Notes: generated by a model from the sequence alone, not told the origin. A stretch of DNA of 64,000 bases from Sepiola atlantica (GCA_963556195.1 OY744525.1:26950413-27014412); one strand, 5' to 3'; numbered from the stretch's first letter, positions 22,683 through 33,182 are shown. Numbers and translations are program-made.

Positions 22683-22952
22683 TCATGTGAGGATCCAATT
22701 TTCAAAGTTATCGCTTTCAAATCGATCTGTGTTGCAAGGACGATCACACTTTACGATTCTTAATCTCTGATTCAGAATCTTCTCAACAGCAAAGTATTCC
22801 AGTTCCCGGGAGCTAAGCTCTTCAACATAGGCAATTTCGTGCCCGGGGATATTTTTATCTCGTTCAAATTCTCCATAATTCTTCATTCCAAGTCTCTGAC
22901 CTGAAACATCTTCAAAGGGAAATATTCGTTGACCGAAGGAAGAATATTTCAT
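22683..22952 (-). CDS. Hypothetical small protein, possible host gene
   Basis: An 89-codon open frame on the minus strand, product not recognised. The composition is protein-like (charged, mixed, not low-complexity), for example YGEFERDKNIPGHEIAYVEE and ELEYFAVEKILNQR, with four Cys including KCDRPCNTD. The ATG at 22952 is the first in frame after an upstream stop, although the frame is open for about 12 codons before it (reading LGKNCLLC). No signal peptide or membrane segment is visible. Upstream sequence (22990-23290) is promoter-like and AATAAA signals lie downstream. It could instead be one exon of a longer gene or a decayed retrocopy. Confidence 0.35.
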   Translation of the reverse strand: MKYSSFGQRIFPFEDVSGQRLGMKNYGEFERDKNIPGHEIAYVEELSSRELEYFAVEKILNQRLRIVKCDRPCNTDRFESDNFENWILT

Positions 22953-22989
22953 ACATAAAAGGCAATTCTTGCCAAGAGATACTCTATTT

Positions 22990-23290
22990 CTTAAATTTCT
23001 TCAAGTAGAAATTCTTCTCAAAATTTAACGTCCCAACTATGGACGGAGAAACAGTTTTTACAGTTGTCGACTGTCAGGCGCCCAAATCTGTTCTGATTAA
23101 ACTTCGCGCCAATATCAAATCGAGACAAAACCAATGCATCATTTCTAAAAATAGAAACCACGTGACACAAAATGGCGTCAACCTAACCCAACTCCTACGC
23201 AAAATAATCCATGTGACCTTCAACCTGGCACGTAAGCAAAAACTGAAAGCCTTCACCCTCAAACGGTTTCAAACAAAGGGAAGTAACCCA
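22990..23290 (-). promoter_or_regulatory. Promoter-like, less AT-rich region
   Basis: Base composition rises in GC relative to both flanks. On the minus strand it contains GACGCCATTTTGTG (YY1-type GCCATTTT) directly followed by TCACGTGG (E-box CACGTG), then a GGCGCG segment near 23106. These are typical of TATA-less animal promoters. It lies just upstream of the minus-strand ORF and also contains an 84-codon plus-strand frame of uncertain status. Confidence 0.35.
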
Positions 23291-23324
23291 TGACTTACTA
23301 GAAAATATATCGAAATTTCCACAC

Positions 23325-23690
23325 TAGTTTTAATCGCCTTTGCAATATGAGTGTAAGTAAAAAATAAGTAATTCAACTGTCAGACGCTATTTATTTTTTA
23401 ATATCGTATAAGTTGCTAAAAATCGCTATTTTTCAGAAAACGAAATAGTAATGAGATGAAGTAATAAAGAAATGGTGCTTTAACCGCCTTTACAATATGA
23501 GTGTAACTAAAAAAAAAATGTAACTGTCATAAGTTATTTATTTTCTAATATTGTATCAGTCGCTACATTTGTTATTCTTCAGAAAACGAAATAGTAAGGC
23601 GATGAAATAATAAAGGGAACGCGTTTTAACCGCCTGTGCATTATGAGTTTAATTAAAAAAGAATAATATATAAGTTAGTTCTCCTTTCGT
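23325..23690. repeat. Degenerate tandem repeat, period about 145-152 bp
   Basis: Three unit starts at about 23328, 23479 and 23624 share TTTAACCGCCTTTACAATAT. Each is followed by GAGTGTAA and, in the first two, by TTCAGAAAACGAAATAGTAA. Confidence 0.85.
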
Positions 23691-24395
23691 CGAAACCGAA
23701 ACTGTAGCATGCCACTGTCATTGCGTCGTTGAAAGATTTTAGTTTCCATTGTGTATAAGCTGTTTTATCGGTGTTAGGAAGAAATTAATAATAGAAATAA
23801 TTTATTTATTAGCAAATAAACATTTAAAGATGTTAATTTCAATTGTATAATTTTTTGTTATACCGCATTCATGAATGACGTCGGTTTGAACAGAGGCGCT
23901 AGTTGAACGGGTAAAATAATGCGTTTGATTTCCGAGTTATTACAACTTGCTAACTATGCATTTAAGAAAAGAAAAGAAAAATGTTAAAAGGTGGAGTTAT
24001 CTCCCTTGATTTATTTATATTGGACATCTTTCTCTCCCAGCTTTCTTCCCCTATTGACTTGTTTTGTCCGCGTTTCGCGTAGACAATTAAACTTGCTATA
24101 ACTTATTGTTTTTAATGTTTATTTTTTATTTATTTATTAAAACATGGTTTTAAGTTGTTTAAGAGCAATGACCCCCCCCCCCGTCGAAACCCATTTCACT
24201 ATAACTAATAAGTGACCATACATTAGAACTGTTTTTTTTTTCAAATACAAAATATATACTTATCTTATACATAAAGTAAAGTGAGATTTTCCCCCTATTT
24301 GTCTGATCGGTATAGTTTCATAAATCGAAGCTACATATGGAATTCTGTTTCGTATATGATGTAGTCTGATTATTGGTGCTGTTTTGTTTTGTCAG
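23691..24395. other. Non-coding interval
   Basis: AT-rich, with a C10 run near 24172. No gene or element boundary is recognised. Confidence 0.5.
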
Positions 24396-24399
24396 CATT

Positions 24400-25175
24400 A
24401 ATGTAGAGGTCAATCTCACTGGCCGTTTGTTTGATAAGATATAAAAGTTTGCTAGCCCCTCAACCGTGTCCGACAACAAGGCAAGGTTATCTGAGTAATC
24501 CTCGTCGACTATTTTCTATGCTTGATGACGTGAACCTGCTTTTTCAAGAGTAAACCCTACATCAGCAGATGCCCACAGGATGTAATCTAGACACAAGATG
24601 AAAAGGAAAGGAACAAGTATATGTCTCTCAGGACCGGCGGGACAGTTATAAAAGTGTGTGTGTGTGTGGGGGGGGCTCTCCTAAAAAGTGGAGGGGGGCC
24701 GGTTAAGCACATGCATATATAACTTCATTATTGATGACCGTAAAGTGGGGGGGGGGGCCAAGTTAAGAAGTGGGGGGGGGGGCTTGAGACCCCCTGCCCC
24801 CACCCCGGTGCCGCCGTCCATGTCTCTGCAAGACCCCCACAACAACGTTGAAGAACTCCTTATCCCCATAAAAAAATTGGACCATTGCGCGACAGTTGTT
24901 ATACAGCTTCATGATAGTTGATAATGATTCTTACAGGATCTCATACGTTAACATGATCTTAAGCTTGCCGCAATAGATGGAATAGGAGGCTTTGGAGAAA
25001 TCGACAAATACAAGCACAATTTTAAGGTTCTTATTGTTTATACCCTTAGTCATACGGCGGATGGTTAGAATTTGTCCAACTGTTGATCTGTTTTCTCTGG
25101 AACCGTTTTGATTTTTGCAGAGAATTTTGTCCAGCTTATTGGTTCTTAAATATAGGATTTAAAGATATGTTAATG
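24400..25175 (-). pseudogene. LINE reverse transcriptase relic interrupted by a MITE
   Basis: Read from 25175 downward on the minus strand: NQNGSRENRSTVGQILTIRR, then KNLKIVLVFVDFSKAS (motif A, FxDFxKAFD), then IMKLYNNCRAMV and a GVLQ segment. Beyond the MITE at 24629-24819 come LVPFLFILCLDYIL, FTLEKAGSR, and DYSDNLALLSD where YADDLALLA is expected. This order is the palm domain of an RTE/CR1-like LINE. The catalytic motif is YSDN rather than YADD, and a stop lies before it, so the copy is inactive. Confidence 0.88.
24629..24819. mobile_element. Short hAT-like MITE, copy B, with perfect target duplication
   Basis: Starts CAGGACCGGCGGGACAG and ends GGTGCCGCCGTCC. It is flanked by a perfect 8-bp repeat ATGTCTCT (24621-24628 and 24820-24827). 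It sits inside a LINE reverse transcriptase frame, so both boundaries can be verified against the uninterrupted protein. The core CACATGCATAT and the G- and C-rich tracts match copies A, C and D. Confidence 0.95.
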
Positions 25176-25482
25176 TTATACATTTTTACATCAAAAGAAA
25201 AGTTAGACAAAATTATTTATATATTTAAACAAACTAGAAAAATGACCCAACCGATGTAAACAAAATTTAATTTACTCCCTTTTTCTTTATTGCATCGTTA
25301 CTTGAAATGGGGCCACAATTGAGTATTCTAATTTAAAAATGAGTGACAAACCCAAATGGTGAAATTTTAGTTGTGTCCTGTCTAATAAACACAACCCACC
25401 CACCCACCTCCACCCAGTTAATTTATTTCCTTTTTTTTATCCGGGCAACCCATTTGGTAAGACTTTTTTAATCTAAATTTTA

Positions 25483-25640
25483 TCTATATATATAAAGTGA
25501 AGACGTTTTTCCCCTGTACCTACGGCGAGAGTAAGAAAATAACCACATGCATCATAGGCTACTAAACTCACCACTCTATTCAGCTTATTTACTCGAGTGT
25601 GTTTGAAGAAATTTATGATTATTTTCTCCATCTAAAAATA
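25483..25640 (+). other. Possible Helitron-like 5' end
   Basis: TCTATATATATAAAGTGAAG followed by a pyrimidine-rich segment and ATAACCACATGCATCATAGG, parallel to 13458-13540. A 3' CTRR end was not found. Confidence 0.4.
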
Positions 25641-25671
25641 AATATTACTTTTAGACCACCATCATAGACTC

Positions 25672-25905
25672 TCGAAAATCAGTGGAAAACATACTCTATA
25701 GAAATGGTAGCAAAAACTTTTCCCTCTAATATTTTTTATATTAACACTCTCCCTGTCATCACCGGGAACTAATAAACAACGGATACTTTATAAAAACGTA
25801 ATCGTTGTTATTTTCTATTCATCTTCCATTAATTTAATACATAATACAATACATTCCACACAATTTTAATAGACATTCCCTCATATTCCACTGATTTTCG
25901 AGAAT
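25672..25905. repeat. Inverted repeat, 17-bp arms about 215 bp apart
   Basis: CTCGAAAATCAGTGGAA near 25673 is the exact complement of TTCCACTGATTTTCGAG near 25886. Could be terminal repeats of a small element; no target duplication was recognised. Confidence 0.6.
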
Positions 25906-27185
25906 ATCTGATTACGTTATTTCTAACTATTATGTATAGACTTCATCTCATTCCGGAATTTACGGAATACATTTAACGAACATAATTAGTTATACTGTAC
26001 ATTGATTCAAAATAGCGGCTACAATCTCTTAATCGAATCGACTTTAGACATTTCCCTTAGCAATCTGTGTTTGCTTCAGGTACAATTTCATTTTTAAACA
26101 CTTGCACAATTTAATAAATAACACCTTTAATGCTTAAAAATCTTTTTCAAAATACTTACAGTGTAAAACGAACTGCAGTGTTCATTTCGACAACATTCAA
26201 TTGTTGATACCAATTCCATGGAAGCATGTAATATCAGTTTCTCTACGAACCTTCCACTACTAATTAACAGACAACACAAGTTCATTGTTCCATTTTTGAC
26301 CATCCATACATACCTAACATTAATCTAACATTAATCTAACATTCGTGTTTTCATTTTCACGTTAGGTATTCTTCTTTTTTTTATTTGGGGGGTATTTTAC
26401 GTAAGACATTTTCTTTTCTTCTTTACATTTACCTATTATAACCGGCCATTCTCTTTCTCTCTCACTCTTCTTCCCCCTCTCTCCCCCTCTCTCTATTAAT
26501 TCGCAACAATTTCTAAAGAAACGTGTTTACATTTTTGCTTACTTAAATAATCACAGCACGCAACAGTACCTTCGAGGCAATACACATTAAACAAATACGT
26601 ACATTTTTTCTGCTCACATTCGATTTAAATTAGCATTCGTCGATTTATTTAAATATATTTTTATTATTATGATTATACGTCAGTTATGAATAACGTTCCT
26701 TCAGTCGAAAGACTTTGAAATCAATTTCGAACACAGACCGACGTAACATTTAAGATCATTATTTTCATCTACATTTTCCTATTTATCAAACTTTATTCGA
26801 TATCAATTCATACCGAACATTATTCAAATTTTTTTCATAACTTTTTTTACATACTTTCTTCGATGCTAAAACTGCTACTGATATTCAAAAAATAATTAAT
26901 TTCTACTTTTCTAAATATACTTCAACTTAAAGTGCAGTATCCGTTACTTTGTCTTTTCTCTTCTCGATTAGTGAAGGAGAAATCTTTCTAGACTGCGGCA
27001 ATTTTTGTTTTTATTACTTTCCCTCTATTTAACTATTTGTCAATTTTAGAAGAAATCCTTTCAGACTGTGGCATTTTTTCCCCCAGGAGATGGATTTTCA
27101 AAACATTAAACATCACCATTGTATAACTCTTCTCTCGTGGAGAGGCAACAAAATAGCAACAACATAGTCAATGGTAAAAGTGCCG
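25906..27185. other. AT-rich non-coding interval
   Basis: Holds a 12-bp triplicate (TAACATTAATC) near 26327 and a pyrimidine tract near 26450-26495. No gene is recognised. Confidence 0.55.
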
Positions 27186-28350
27186 ATTAGTTAACACTCG
27201 ATAAATCTAAAACAAAATAACCACAACAAATCCATTAAATCAATCGACATATATTTAAATCAAAGCATGTGTCAAAATTTGAACCTAATCAGATTATTAG
27301 TTTAGAAATTACAGCTATTTAAGTGAAACTATAGTTGCAAATTTTCAAAACAATGGAAAAATATGAATTTCGTGTGTTTACCTAGCATTGTTTTCTGATG
27401 AGAAAAATACTGTTGAAGCAAAGCTATTCGGACTCTGCTTCATTGGAAACAACGTTTAAGAGGTGGTATGTTGACTTTAAACACGGCCGTACAGACACAA
27501 ATGATCCTGATTGCCTAGGTTGGACAAAAGACTTTTGCATGAGGTAGCAGAGAAGTTGAAGATATCAGAAAACAGTGTATTCACCATTTTGCATGACCAT
27601 TTGTCAATGAGAAAGCTGTGTTCAAAGTGGGTGCCGTGTTTGCTCACAGTTGATCAAAAATAACAACATGTCGACGATTTAGAGCATTTTTTACAACTGT
27701 TTCAATGCAACAAAAAGGAGGTTTTTAGTCAATATGTGACAACGGATGAAACATGGATCCATCACTTTATTCCGGAGTCAAATCAGGAGTCAGCTCAATG
27801 GACAGCAGCAGGTGAAAGCCATTCAAAGCGACCAAAGACACAAACATCAGCGGGTAAGGTTTTGGCTTCCATATTTTGGGATGCACAAGGTATGTTGTCC
27901 ATCGATTACCTTGAAAAAAGAAGAACCATTAATAGCGAATATTATATAGCATTATTGGTGCGTTTGAAAAAGAAAATAGCAAAAACTGACCACAAATGAA
28001 GAAGAAAAAAGTGCTTTTTCACCAAGACAATGCACAGTGTCACAAGTCGATCGCAATGATAGCAAAACTACATGGATTGCACTTCGAATTGCTTTAGCCC
28101 CCAGCGACTACTGGCTGTTTGCAGACATCAAAAGAATTCTCTAGGGAAAAAGATTTGGCTCCAATGAAGAAGTGATGTCGAAAACTGAAGCATATTTTGA
28201 GACCAAAGACAAATCATTCTACATAAAAAAGGCATCGAATTGTTAGAGAAGTGTTCAAATCAGTCTATCACCCAAGAACGATACTATGTTGATGAATGAA
28301 GTCAAATTTTGTTTTATTAGTTAGGCCCGGGACTTATTGAGTGGTGTGAT
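27186..28350 (+). pseudogene. Mariner transposase relic (DD34D type)
   Basis: The frame starts at ATG 27353 (MEKYEFRVF) and shows the N-terminal helix-turn-helix region: TFKRWYVDFKHGRTDTND. The catalytic region includes TTDETWIHHF (first Asp, about 27740) and, after a frame change, LFHQDNAQCHKS (second Asp, about 28020), the mariner HxDNAxxH signature. The final catalytic block is decayed (PPATTGCLQ in place of PDLAPSDYWLF). At least five stops or frameshifts. The right end carries CCCGGGACTTATTGAGTGG, typical of mariner ends, with a weak match near 27194. Confidence 0.9.
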
Positions 28351-29075
28351 ACATTTTAAATATCGGTTTTCTTTAATGTTTCTTCCTCCTCTGATTTATG
28401 TAAATCATTTCTTATATACAAGTTTTCGGATGTATTTTCTATCAGATGTCGAAATTCTAAAACAAAAAAAAAAATAGTGCATGTTCATGATATGCACCTG
28501 CACTATTTGTTTTGTGTTTTGTTGCTTTTTTTTCGTAAATTAACTTTTGGTAAATAAAATTAATTTAAAAAAATAAACATGTCATTAATTATATTTTTAC
28601 TTTAATTACATTTTAATACATTATTAAAATGTTCCGATACCCAGTTTATTCCAACTTCCTCGATTCAATTTTCCCCCCTATCCAACCACCTAATTCTCTC
28701 TACCAACTCTTTTTATTCAGTGCTTATGAGTAAAGAAAGAAATCTAATGGCTGCTTTCTGTGAGTGATAATGATTTGTAAACCAGGACGTTTGTGATTTC
28801 ATGTTAAAAATACTCTTTGAAAATTGTGTAACAGTAATTTTGAAAGTGTTGCAGGGCGGCCCAGTGGATGCAGAGGTTAAAAATATAGGTAAATATTCTT
28901 CTTGTGGATAGATTTACTTTCACTCCAGTGACAGTAGAGATTTCTTAAGTTGTTAGACCTCGTTTAATTGCATTTCTTCATATGATTGGCAGGATTACAT
29001 CTCGATTAAAGGATGAGGCTCATGAAACAGAGTAATTCTTGCAGCATATCTCACTAGCAACAGTGTGTGATAATA
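28351..29075. other. AT-rich non-coding interval
   Basis: GGCGGCCCAGTGG near 28856 resembles a polymerase III A box of tRNA-derived SINEs, but no matching B box follows. Otherwise featureless. Confidence 0.4.
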
Positions 29076-29076
29076 G

Positions 29077-29079
<3 letters not shown>

Positions 29080-29129
<50 letters not shown>
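29080..29129. repeat. (TC)n microsatellite
   Basis: Perfect CT dinucleotide array of about 50 bases. Confidence 0.97.
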
Positions 29130-29131
<2 letters not shown>

Positions 29132-29194
29132 AATCTATAATACTCAATTTATGTGTTCTTCATAATTATGTGATCTATTCCCCGCTTCTTTTGT

Positions 29195-29480
29195 TTATGC
29201 TTGTTTGACTCATTGGTCTAGTGGTCTCCATCAATTCGCTGTTTTAATACCTCATTTTAATACAGCTTCCTATTCCAGTAGCTTCTTTCCAAGAACCGCA
29301 GGCTTGTGGGACTCTCTTCCTGCTGACTGTTTTTCTCCTACCTATAGCCTTGGTCTTTCCAAGACTAACGCCAATAGGCATCTCCTGTTTTTGCGATAAT
29401 CATCTTTCATTCTTGTTTGCACCTAACATCAAGTGGTTTCATGCCTTGTCTGGAGCGATTTCCATTTTAAAAAAAAAACT
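29195..29480 (+). pseudogene. LINE ORF2 C-terminal end and 3' UTR, copy with poly-A
   Basis: The plus strand reads SSFFPRTAGLWDSLPADCFS followed by YSLGLSKTNANRHLLFLR and a stop, the C terminus of a LINE ORF2. The 3' UTR ends CATGCCTTGTCTGGAGCGAT and TTCCATT plus an A run. The same UTR end recurs at 31691-31726 and 34105-34130, so it defines a 3' end recognised by this LINE. The 5' part is truncated. Confidence 0.85.
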
Positions 29481-29642
29481 TTCCCCATTATTGCATACAT
29501 TGCAATTAACAACTATATACATGTATGCATGTATACAGACATATAGATAAAACATTTCATGCATAAAAATGCAGTTGTGTAGATGTATGCAATGCACATA
29601 CTTTTTTTATACACACTAGTAGTGTCAGTGCTAGGGCATATT

Positions 29643-29653
<11 letters not shown>

Positions 29654-29689
<36 letters not shown>
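29654..29689. repeat. (TC)n microsatellite
   Basis: CT array preceded by a C-run at 29643-29653. Confidence 0.95.
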
Positions 29690-29691
<2 letters not shown>

Positions 29692-29699
29692 ATCTATAA

Positions 29700-30435
29700 T
29701 ACTCAATTCAACCTTTAAAAAATACACAGACATTTACATTATTAATGTACAATATCAATATATTGATCAGATTCTGTTAAATATTCCATCTTTTGTTTCA
29801 TTTTTACTTCAGTCGAAGTTCTCAGAAATCAAGGCAGCCCCTTCCTGGGGCTAACATTTGATCTCTATATGAGATACATAGATATTCGAATATTCCATTA
29901 AAGTTCTCTTTACCTGTTAATCTTTCTTGTGGTCTCTTGGTCTTACCGGATTCCAGGACAAGAATTCATCTAGTCTGGTGGAGTATCCAGCTAAATATTG
30001 TTACTTGAGGTAACATTAAATAGAGAAGGTGCGCTATTCCTCATATTGGCCAGTATATAGTTGTGTCGAGAAGATCTTATTTGGGCTTCGAATACTATGC
30101 TATTTTTAATATTTGGTCAGAGTTTACTTGTAGGGTGAAGTATCCTCATGTCAGGTTGTCCTGACAAACCCTTGTACAGAAAGACCGAAGACACTCGAGG
30201 ATGGTGTTTAGTAGATAATTCGTCTGATAGTTCCCAAAAATACCTTTGTAATTCCTTTTTATACCATTATTCCTGAATTCGTCTATTCCATCTTAGAATA
30301 TTCTACACTATTGCTGTTCTTAATTGGGTATGTCAACTTGTCACAAAAATATATTACTCTATTAACAAAGAAATTCAATTGGTTCATAGATCAATTTTCT
30401 TAATCTGCCTTGGCAATAACCTTCCAGATTGAGAA
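29700..30435. other. Non-coding interval
   Basis: No recognisable gene. Composition suggests old repeat sequence, but no motif is clear. Confidence 0.45.
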
Positions 30436-30439
30436 GAAA

Positions 30440-31110
30440 TATTTTTTAAAGATGTATACCTGTCGCTTGATCACTGGCTGCCTGAAACCCACCAACCTGA
30501 ACAACCTGCATCTTCTCACTGGCATTGCCCCTTCAGATGTAAGACGTGAAGTTGCCAGCCGAGTAGATCACAAAGGCTATCAGTGATGAACACCATCTCC
30601 TTCATGGACGTGAACCAACGGTCCAACAACTGAAGTCAAGCAGAAGCTTCCTCAGCCATGTCAAACCCCTAACAACATCTCAGAAAGAAACCAGACTACA
30701 GCTGTGGACCAGACGGCTAGAAGATGGGCCCCCTCATAATGACATGGGAATCCATGTTTTTGAGGAACTCCCTCCCGGTTCAGAGACACCCTGGCTCCAG
30801 TGGAAAACTCTAAACCGCCTGAGAACGGGAATGGGGCGATCAAAAGTTGCTATGAGTAGATGGGGATACAAAACTGACCCAATCCATGTGGATAGGAGGA
30901 CCATACGATGCAACACTGCCTGGTCTGGCCCCAACTGCCCAACCGGTGTAGCTTGAAAGATCTTGCAGAGTACAACACTGTTGCAAAGGACTGCATAAAA
31001 AGTGGGAAACTGTCATATGACCACATGCTTCAAAGACAAGCAAAGAAGAATAGAAATGCCATTAATTATTTTGAAAGTTTCAATCTCTGTAAACAAACTA
31101 ATGTGTTAAT
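30440..31110 (+). pseudogene. LINE ORF2 C-terminal region relic
   Basis: The plus strand, across several frames, reads KPTNLNNLHLLTGIAPSDVR and then REVASRVDHK. After a gap come LPPGSETPWLQWKTLNRLRT and GRSKVAMSRWGY, then QHCLVWPQLPNRCSLKDLAEYN. This order (LTGI-PPDIRRE, LPPG..W..LNRLRT--GR, then a Cys/His block ending CP-LP--C-L-DL) is the region downstream of RT in a CR1/Jockey-like LINE. Stop codons near 30587 and 30736 and frame changes mark it as dead. Confidence 0.75.
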
Positions 31111-31379
31111 TTTGTTTTAATCGCCATACACCAGATAATTATCCAAGGAGATAGACACAAAATGGTTGTCATTAATAAAATATTTTCACTAGCGTAAAAA
31201 AAGTAATATACATAGATGTTTATTCTTACAGCAAAAAGAAACAATCTCTCCCACCTAATATATTCAGAAAGAAGCAGTTTCTTCTTTTTTTGTCCTAGTT
31301 TTATTATTCTCTTTTCATGTTTATTTTTAGTCTCTTGAACTTATTGTTATCCTCCACCTCAACCGCCACCACCCTTTCC

Positions 31380-31385
<6 letters not shown>
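31111..31385. other. AT-rich interval
   Basis: No gene or repeat recognised. Confidence 0.5.

Positions 31386-31448
<63 letters not shown>
31386..31448. repeat. (GA)n microsatellite
   Basis: Perfect GA array of about 62 bases. Confidence 0.97.
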
Positions 31449-31450
<2 letters not shown>

Positions 31451-31687
31451 TAAAGGTAAACATGTTTGTTTTTTTTTATCTTTTCTCATTTGACTATCTT
31501 TCATATGACAGCCTTTATCCAGTATCATTTTAAATACACTTATATTCTAGGTCTTTCACTCAAAAGTGTGTTTCTCACTCAAAAGATGTACTTCCTCTTT
31601 ATCCACGTTGCCTGACCTTTCCTGACATAATTTTTTTTTTTTGGGGGGGGGGGGTACTAACAATATCTCCCTTCCCCCTCCCAATGT

Positions 31688-31726
31688 AGTCATGCCTTGT
31701 CTGGAGCGATTTCCATTAAAAAAAAA
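31688..31726 (+). pseudogene. LINE 3' UTR end with A-tail
   Basis: TCATGCCTTGTCTGGAGCGA followed by TTTCCATT and A12. Identical to the terminal part of the LINE copy at 29195-29480, so this is a severely 5'-truncated insertion. Confidence 0.75.
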
Positions 31727-31775
31727 AAATCGACAGTCTTCTGGAGGTTGAAGGTTCAATCCTTACTACAGGGAT

Positions 31776-32046
31776 TCTATTTATCTTCCTCCCACAAGGT
31801 AAGATGTGACACAAGGTCGGGAAAGAACCAGCGCTCGAGAATTTGAGCACTCTGGCTGTTTAAAAATTGCCTGGACAGCCCCGTCGGCATTCCCCGGTAG
31901 GGGCGCCTCAGGCAGTAAGCAATAAACTTACTCCTCCCCAAAGAGGGGAGGCAAAGCCTGGGAGGGTGGACCTCCTAGAACTGCACAGGACAGACAACCA
32001 ATAGACCGGCGTAAATACAGACCCGAAGGCCCGGACGATACCGGTT
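31776..32046 (-). mobile_element. U2-headed SINE family, 5'-truncated copy with 13-bp target duplication
   Basis: On the minus strand it begins within the body (ACCGGTATCGTCCGGGCCTT) and runs through CTAGGAGGTCCACCCTCCC, GGCATTCCCC-complement blocks and CAGAGTGCTC to CTTGTGTCACATCTTACC and GGGAGGAAGATAAATA. The 13-bp repeat TTACTACAGGGAT flanks it on both sides (31763-31775 and 32047-32059). Truncation from the 5' end plus a target duplication is the signature of LINE-type retrotransposition. The U2 head is absent because of the truncation. Confidence 0.9.
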
Positions 32047-32208
32047 TTACTACAGGGATGATAACTAAGAATAACATAAAAATAACAGTTCTACCCGGTC
32101 ATGGCTGATGGAACGATGTGAATCTACTCCGTGTTTTAGTAAATGGGGTTCAGTTTGAAATTCTGTACAAGTTTCCGAGTTCAACATAAATGTTCCTAAA
32201 TTTAACTA

Positions 32209-32591
32209 CAGGGTGGGCAAAAATAAGGGTCCTATTTTTAAAAATTCATAACTTTTTTATTTATTGATTTTTTTATTTTTTTTTTTAGAATAAGTAAAGG
32301 ACCCCTTCCGAAGTAAGCATGAGCCGTATTAGCCCTAAGGAACGTACCCTCATTTAGAAAACATTATTTTTGCTTAAAAAACTCAAAACAGTGTAAAAAA
32401 CAATACTTTAGTTTTTGTAAGTTTTAAGAAGTGTTTTTCGGCTAAAATTTGTTTTGTTTATTTCAAAAAATCTCGGAAGGGTCAGTCTACACACACATAA
32501 AGTTTGGTGAGTTTAACTTTTATTTTGTGGAAGTTATTCAAATTCAAGTTATTCAAATTTAAAGATAGGACCCTTATTTTGGCCCACCCTG
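32209..32591. mobile_element. IS630/Tc1-mariner type MITE, copy 2
   Basis: CAGGGTGGGCAAAAATAAGG opens the element and CCTTATTTTGGCCCACCCTG closes it, with TA on both sides (32207-32208, 32592-32593). It is nearly identical to 3912-4295 in reverse orientation and is inserted in the tRNA-like SINE body. Confidence 0.9.
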
Positions 32592-32847
32592 TATTACATT
32601 TTAAAAGTTCGAAAACATACACTTGAGTAAGGTCAGAGGTTACATCGGCCGAAACGCTGTGAATATAACAAACCAAGATGCAAATAGTAGTCCAAATAAT
32701 TGAAATAATACAAATGATCAATCATCATCTAAAAAATTCTGCTTAATTCATAAAATACTAACATAACAAATAATAATTTGGGGGATCGGTGACAACATAT
32801 TTTAATGTATAATATACTGTCATTAAATGGAAAAATGTTCTGTTTAT

Positions 32848-33182
32848 TTTGGGCAAGATCAAAGTGTAGTATCTGTTCCGATGGATACTGCACCCCATAG
32901 ACTGGTATTGTCTTGGCCTTCGGGGCTTGATTTACGCCGGTCAATGGGTCTGTCCTGTGCAGTTCTAGGAGGTCCACCCTCCCAGGCTTTGCCTCTCCTC
33001 TTTGGGGAGGAGTAAGTTTATTGCTTACTGCCTGAGGCGCCCCTGCCGGGGAATGCCGACGGGGCTGCCCAGGCAATTTTTAATGGCCAGAGTGCTCACC
33101 TTCTCGGGCGCTGGCTTTTCAAATCCCACTTTCTCGACCTTATGTCACATCTTACCGCTGTGAGAGGTGGATAAATCCATCT
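32848..33182 (+). mobile_element. U2-headed SINE, full-length copy
   Basis: The head reads TTTTGGGCAAGATCAAAGTG then TAGTATCTGTTC. This corresponds to about nucleotides 15-45 of U2 snRNA, including the GUAGUA branch-site recognition sequence. The body has CTAGGAGGTCCACCCTCCCA, the hairpin arms CTCTCC/GGAGAG-like around CTTTGGGGAGG, then GAATGCCGACGGGGCTGCCC and CAGAGTGCTC. The tail is CTTATGTCACATCTTACCGC to GGTGGATAAAT. TCTGTTTAT occurs at both ends (about 32839 and 33180), a likely target duplication. No downstream U2 stems or Sm site are present, so this is not a U2 gene. Confidence 0.82.

Larger units (their letters stand above)
31727..32745 (+). mobile_element. tRNA-like SINE, interrupted by a U2-headed SINE and a MITE
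   Basis: The head contains GGTTGAAGGTTCAATCC, a B-box-like polymerase III element (31746-31762). The body resumes at 32060 with CATGGCTGATGGAACG, GGGTTCAGTTTGAAATTCTG and GTTCCGAGTTC-like sequence. It continues at 32592 through GGTCAGAGGTTACATCGG and CCGAAACGC to CATCTAAAAAATTCTG. The same order occurs at 61885-62262 on the minus strand. Two insertions break it: a SINE at 31776-32046 and an IS630-type MITE at 32209-32591, each with its own target duplication. Confidence 0.75.

Noticed and set aside
32848..32900. Functional U2 snRNA gene
   Set aside because: Only about 30-35 nt of the 5' region match; downstream stems, the Sm site and the 3' stem-loops are absent, and the match is fused to a repeat body present elsewhere.
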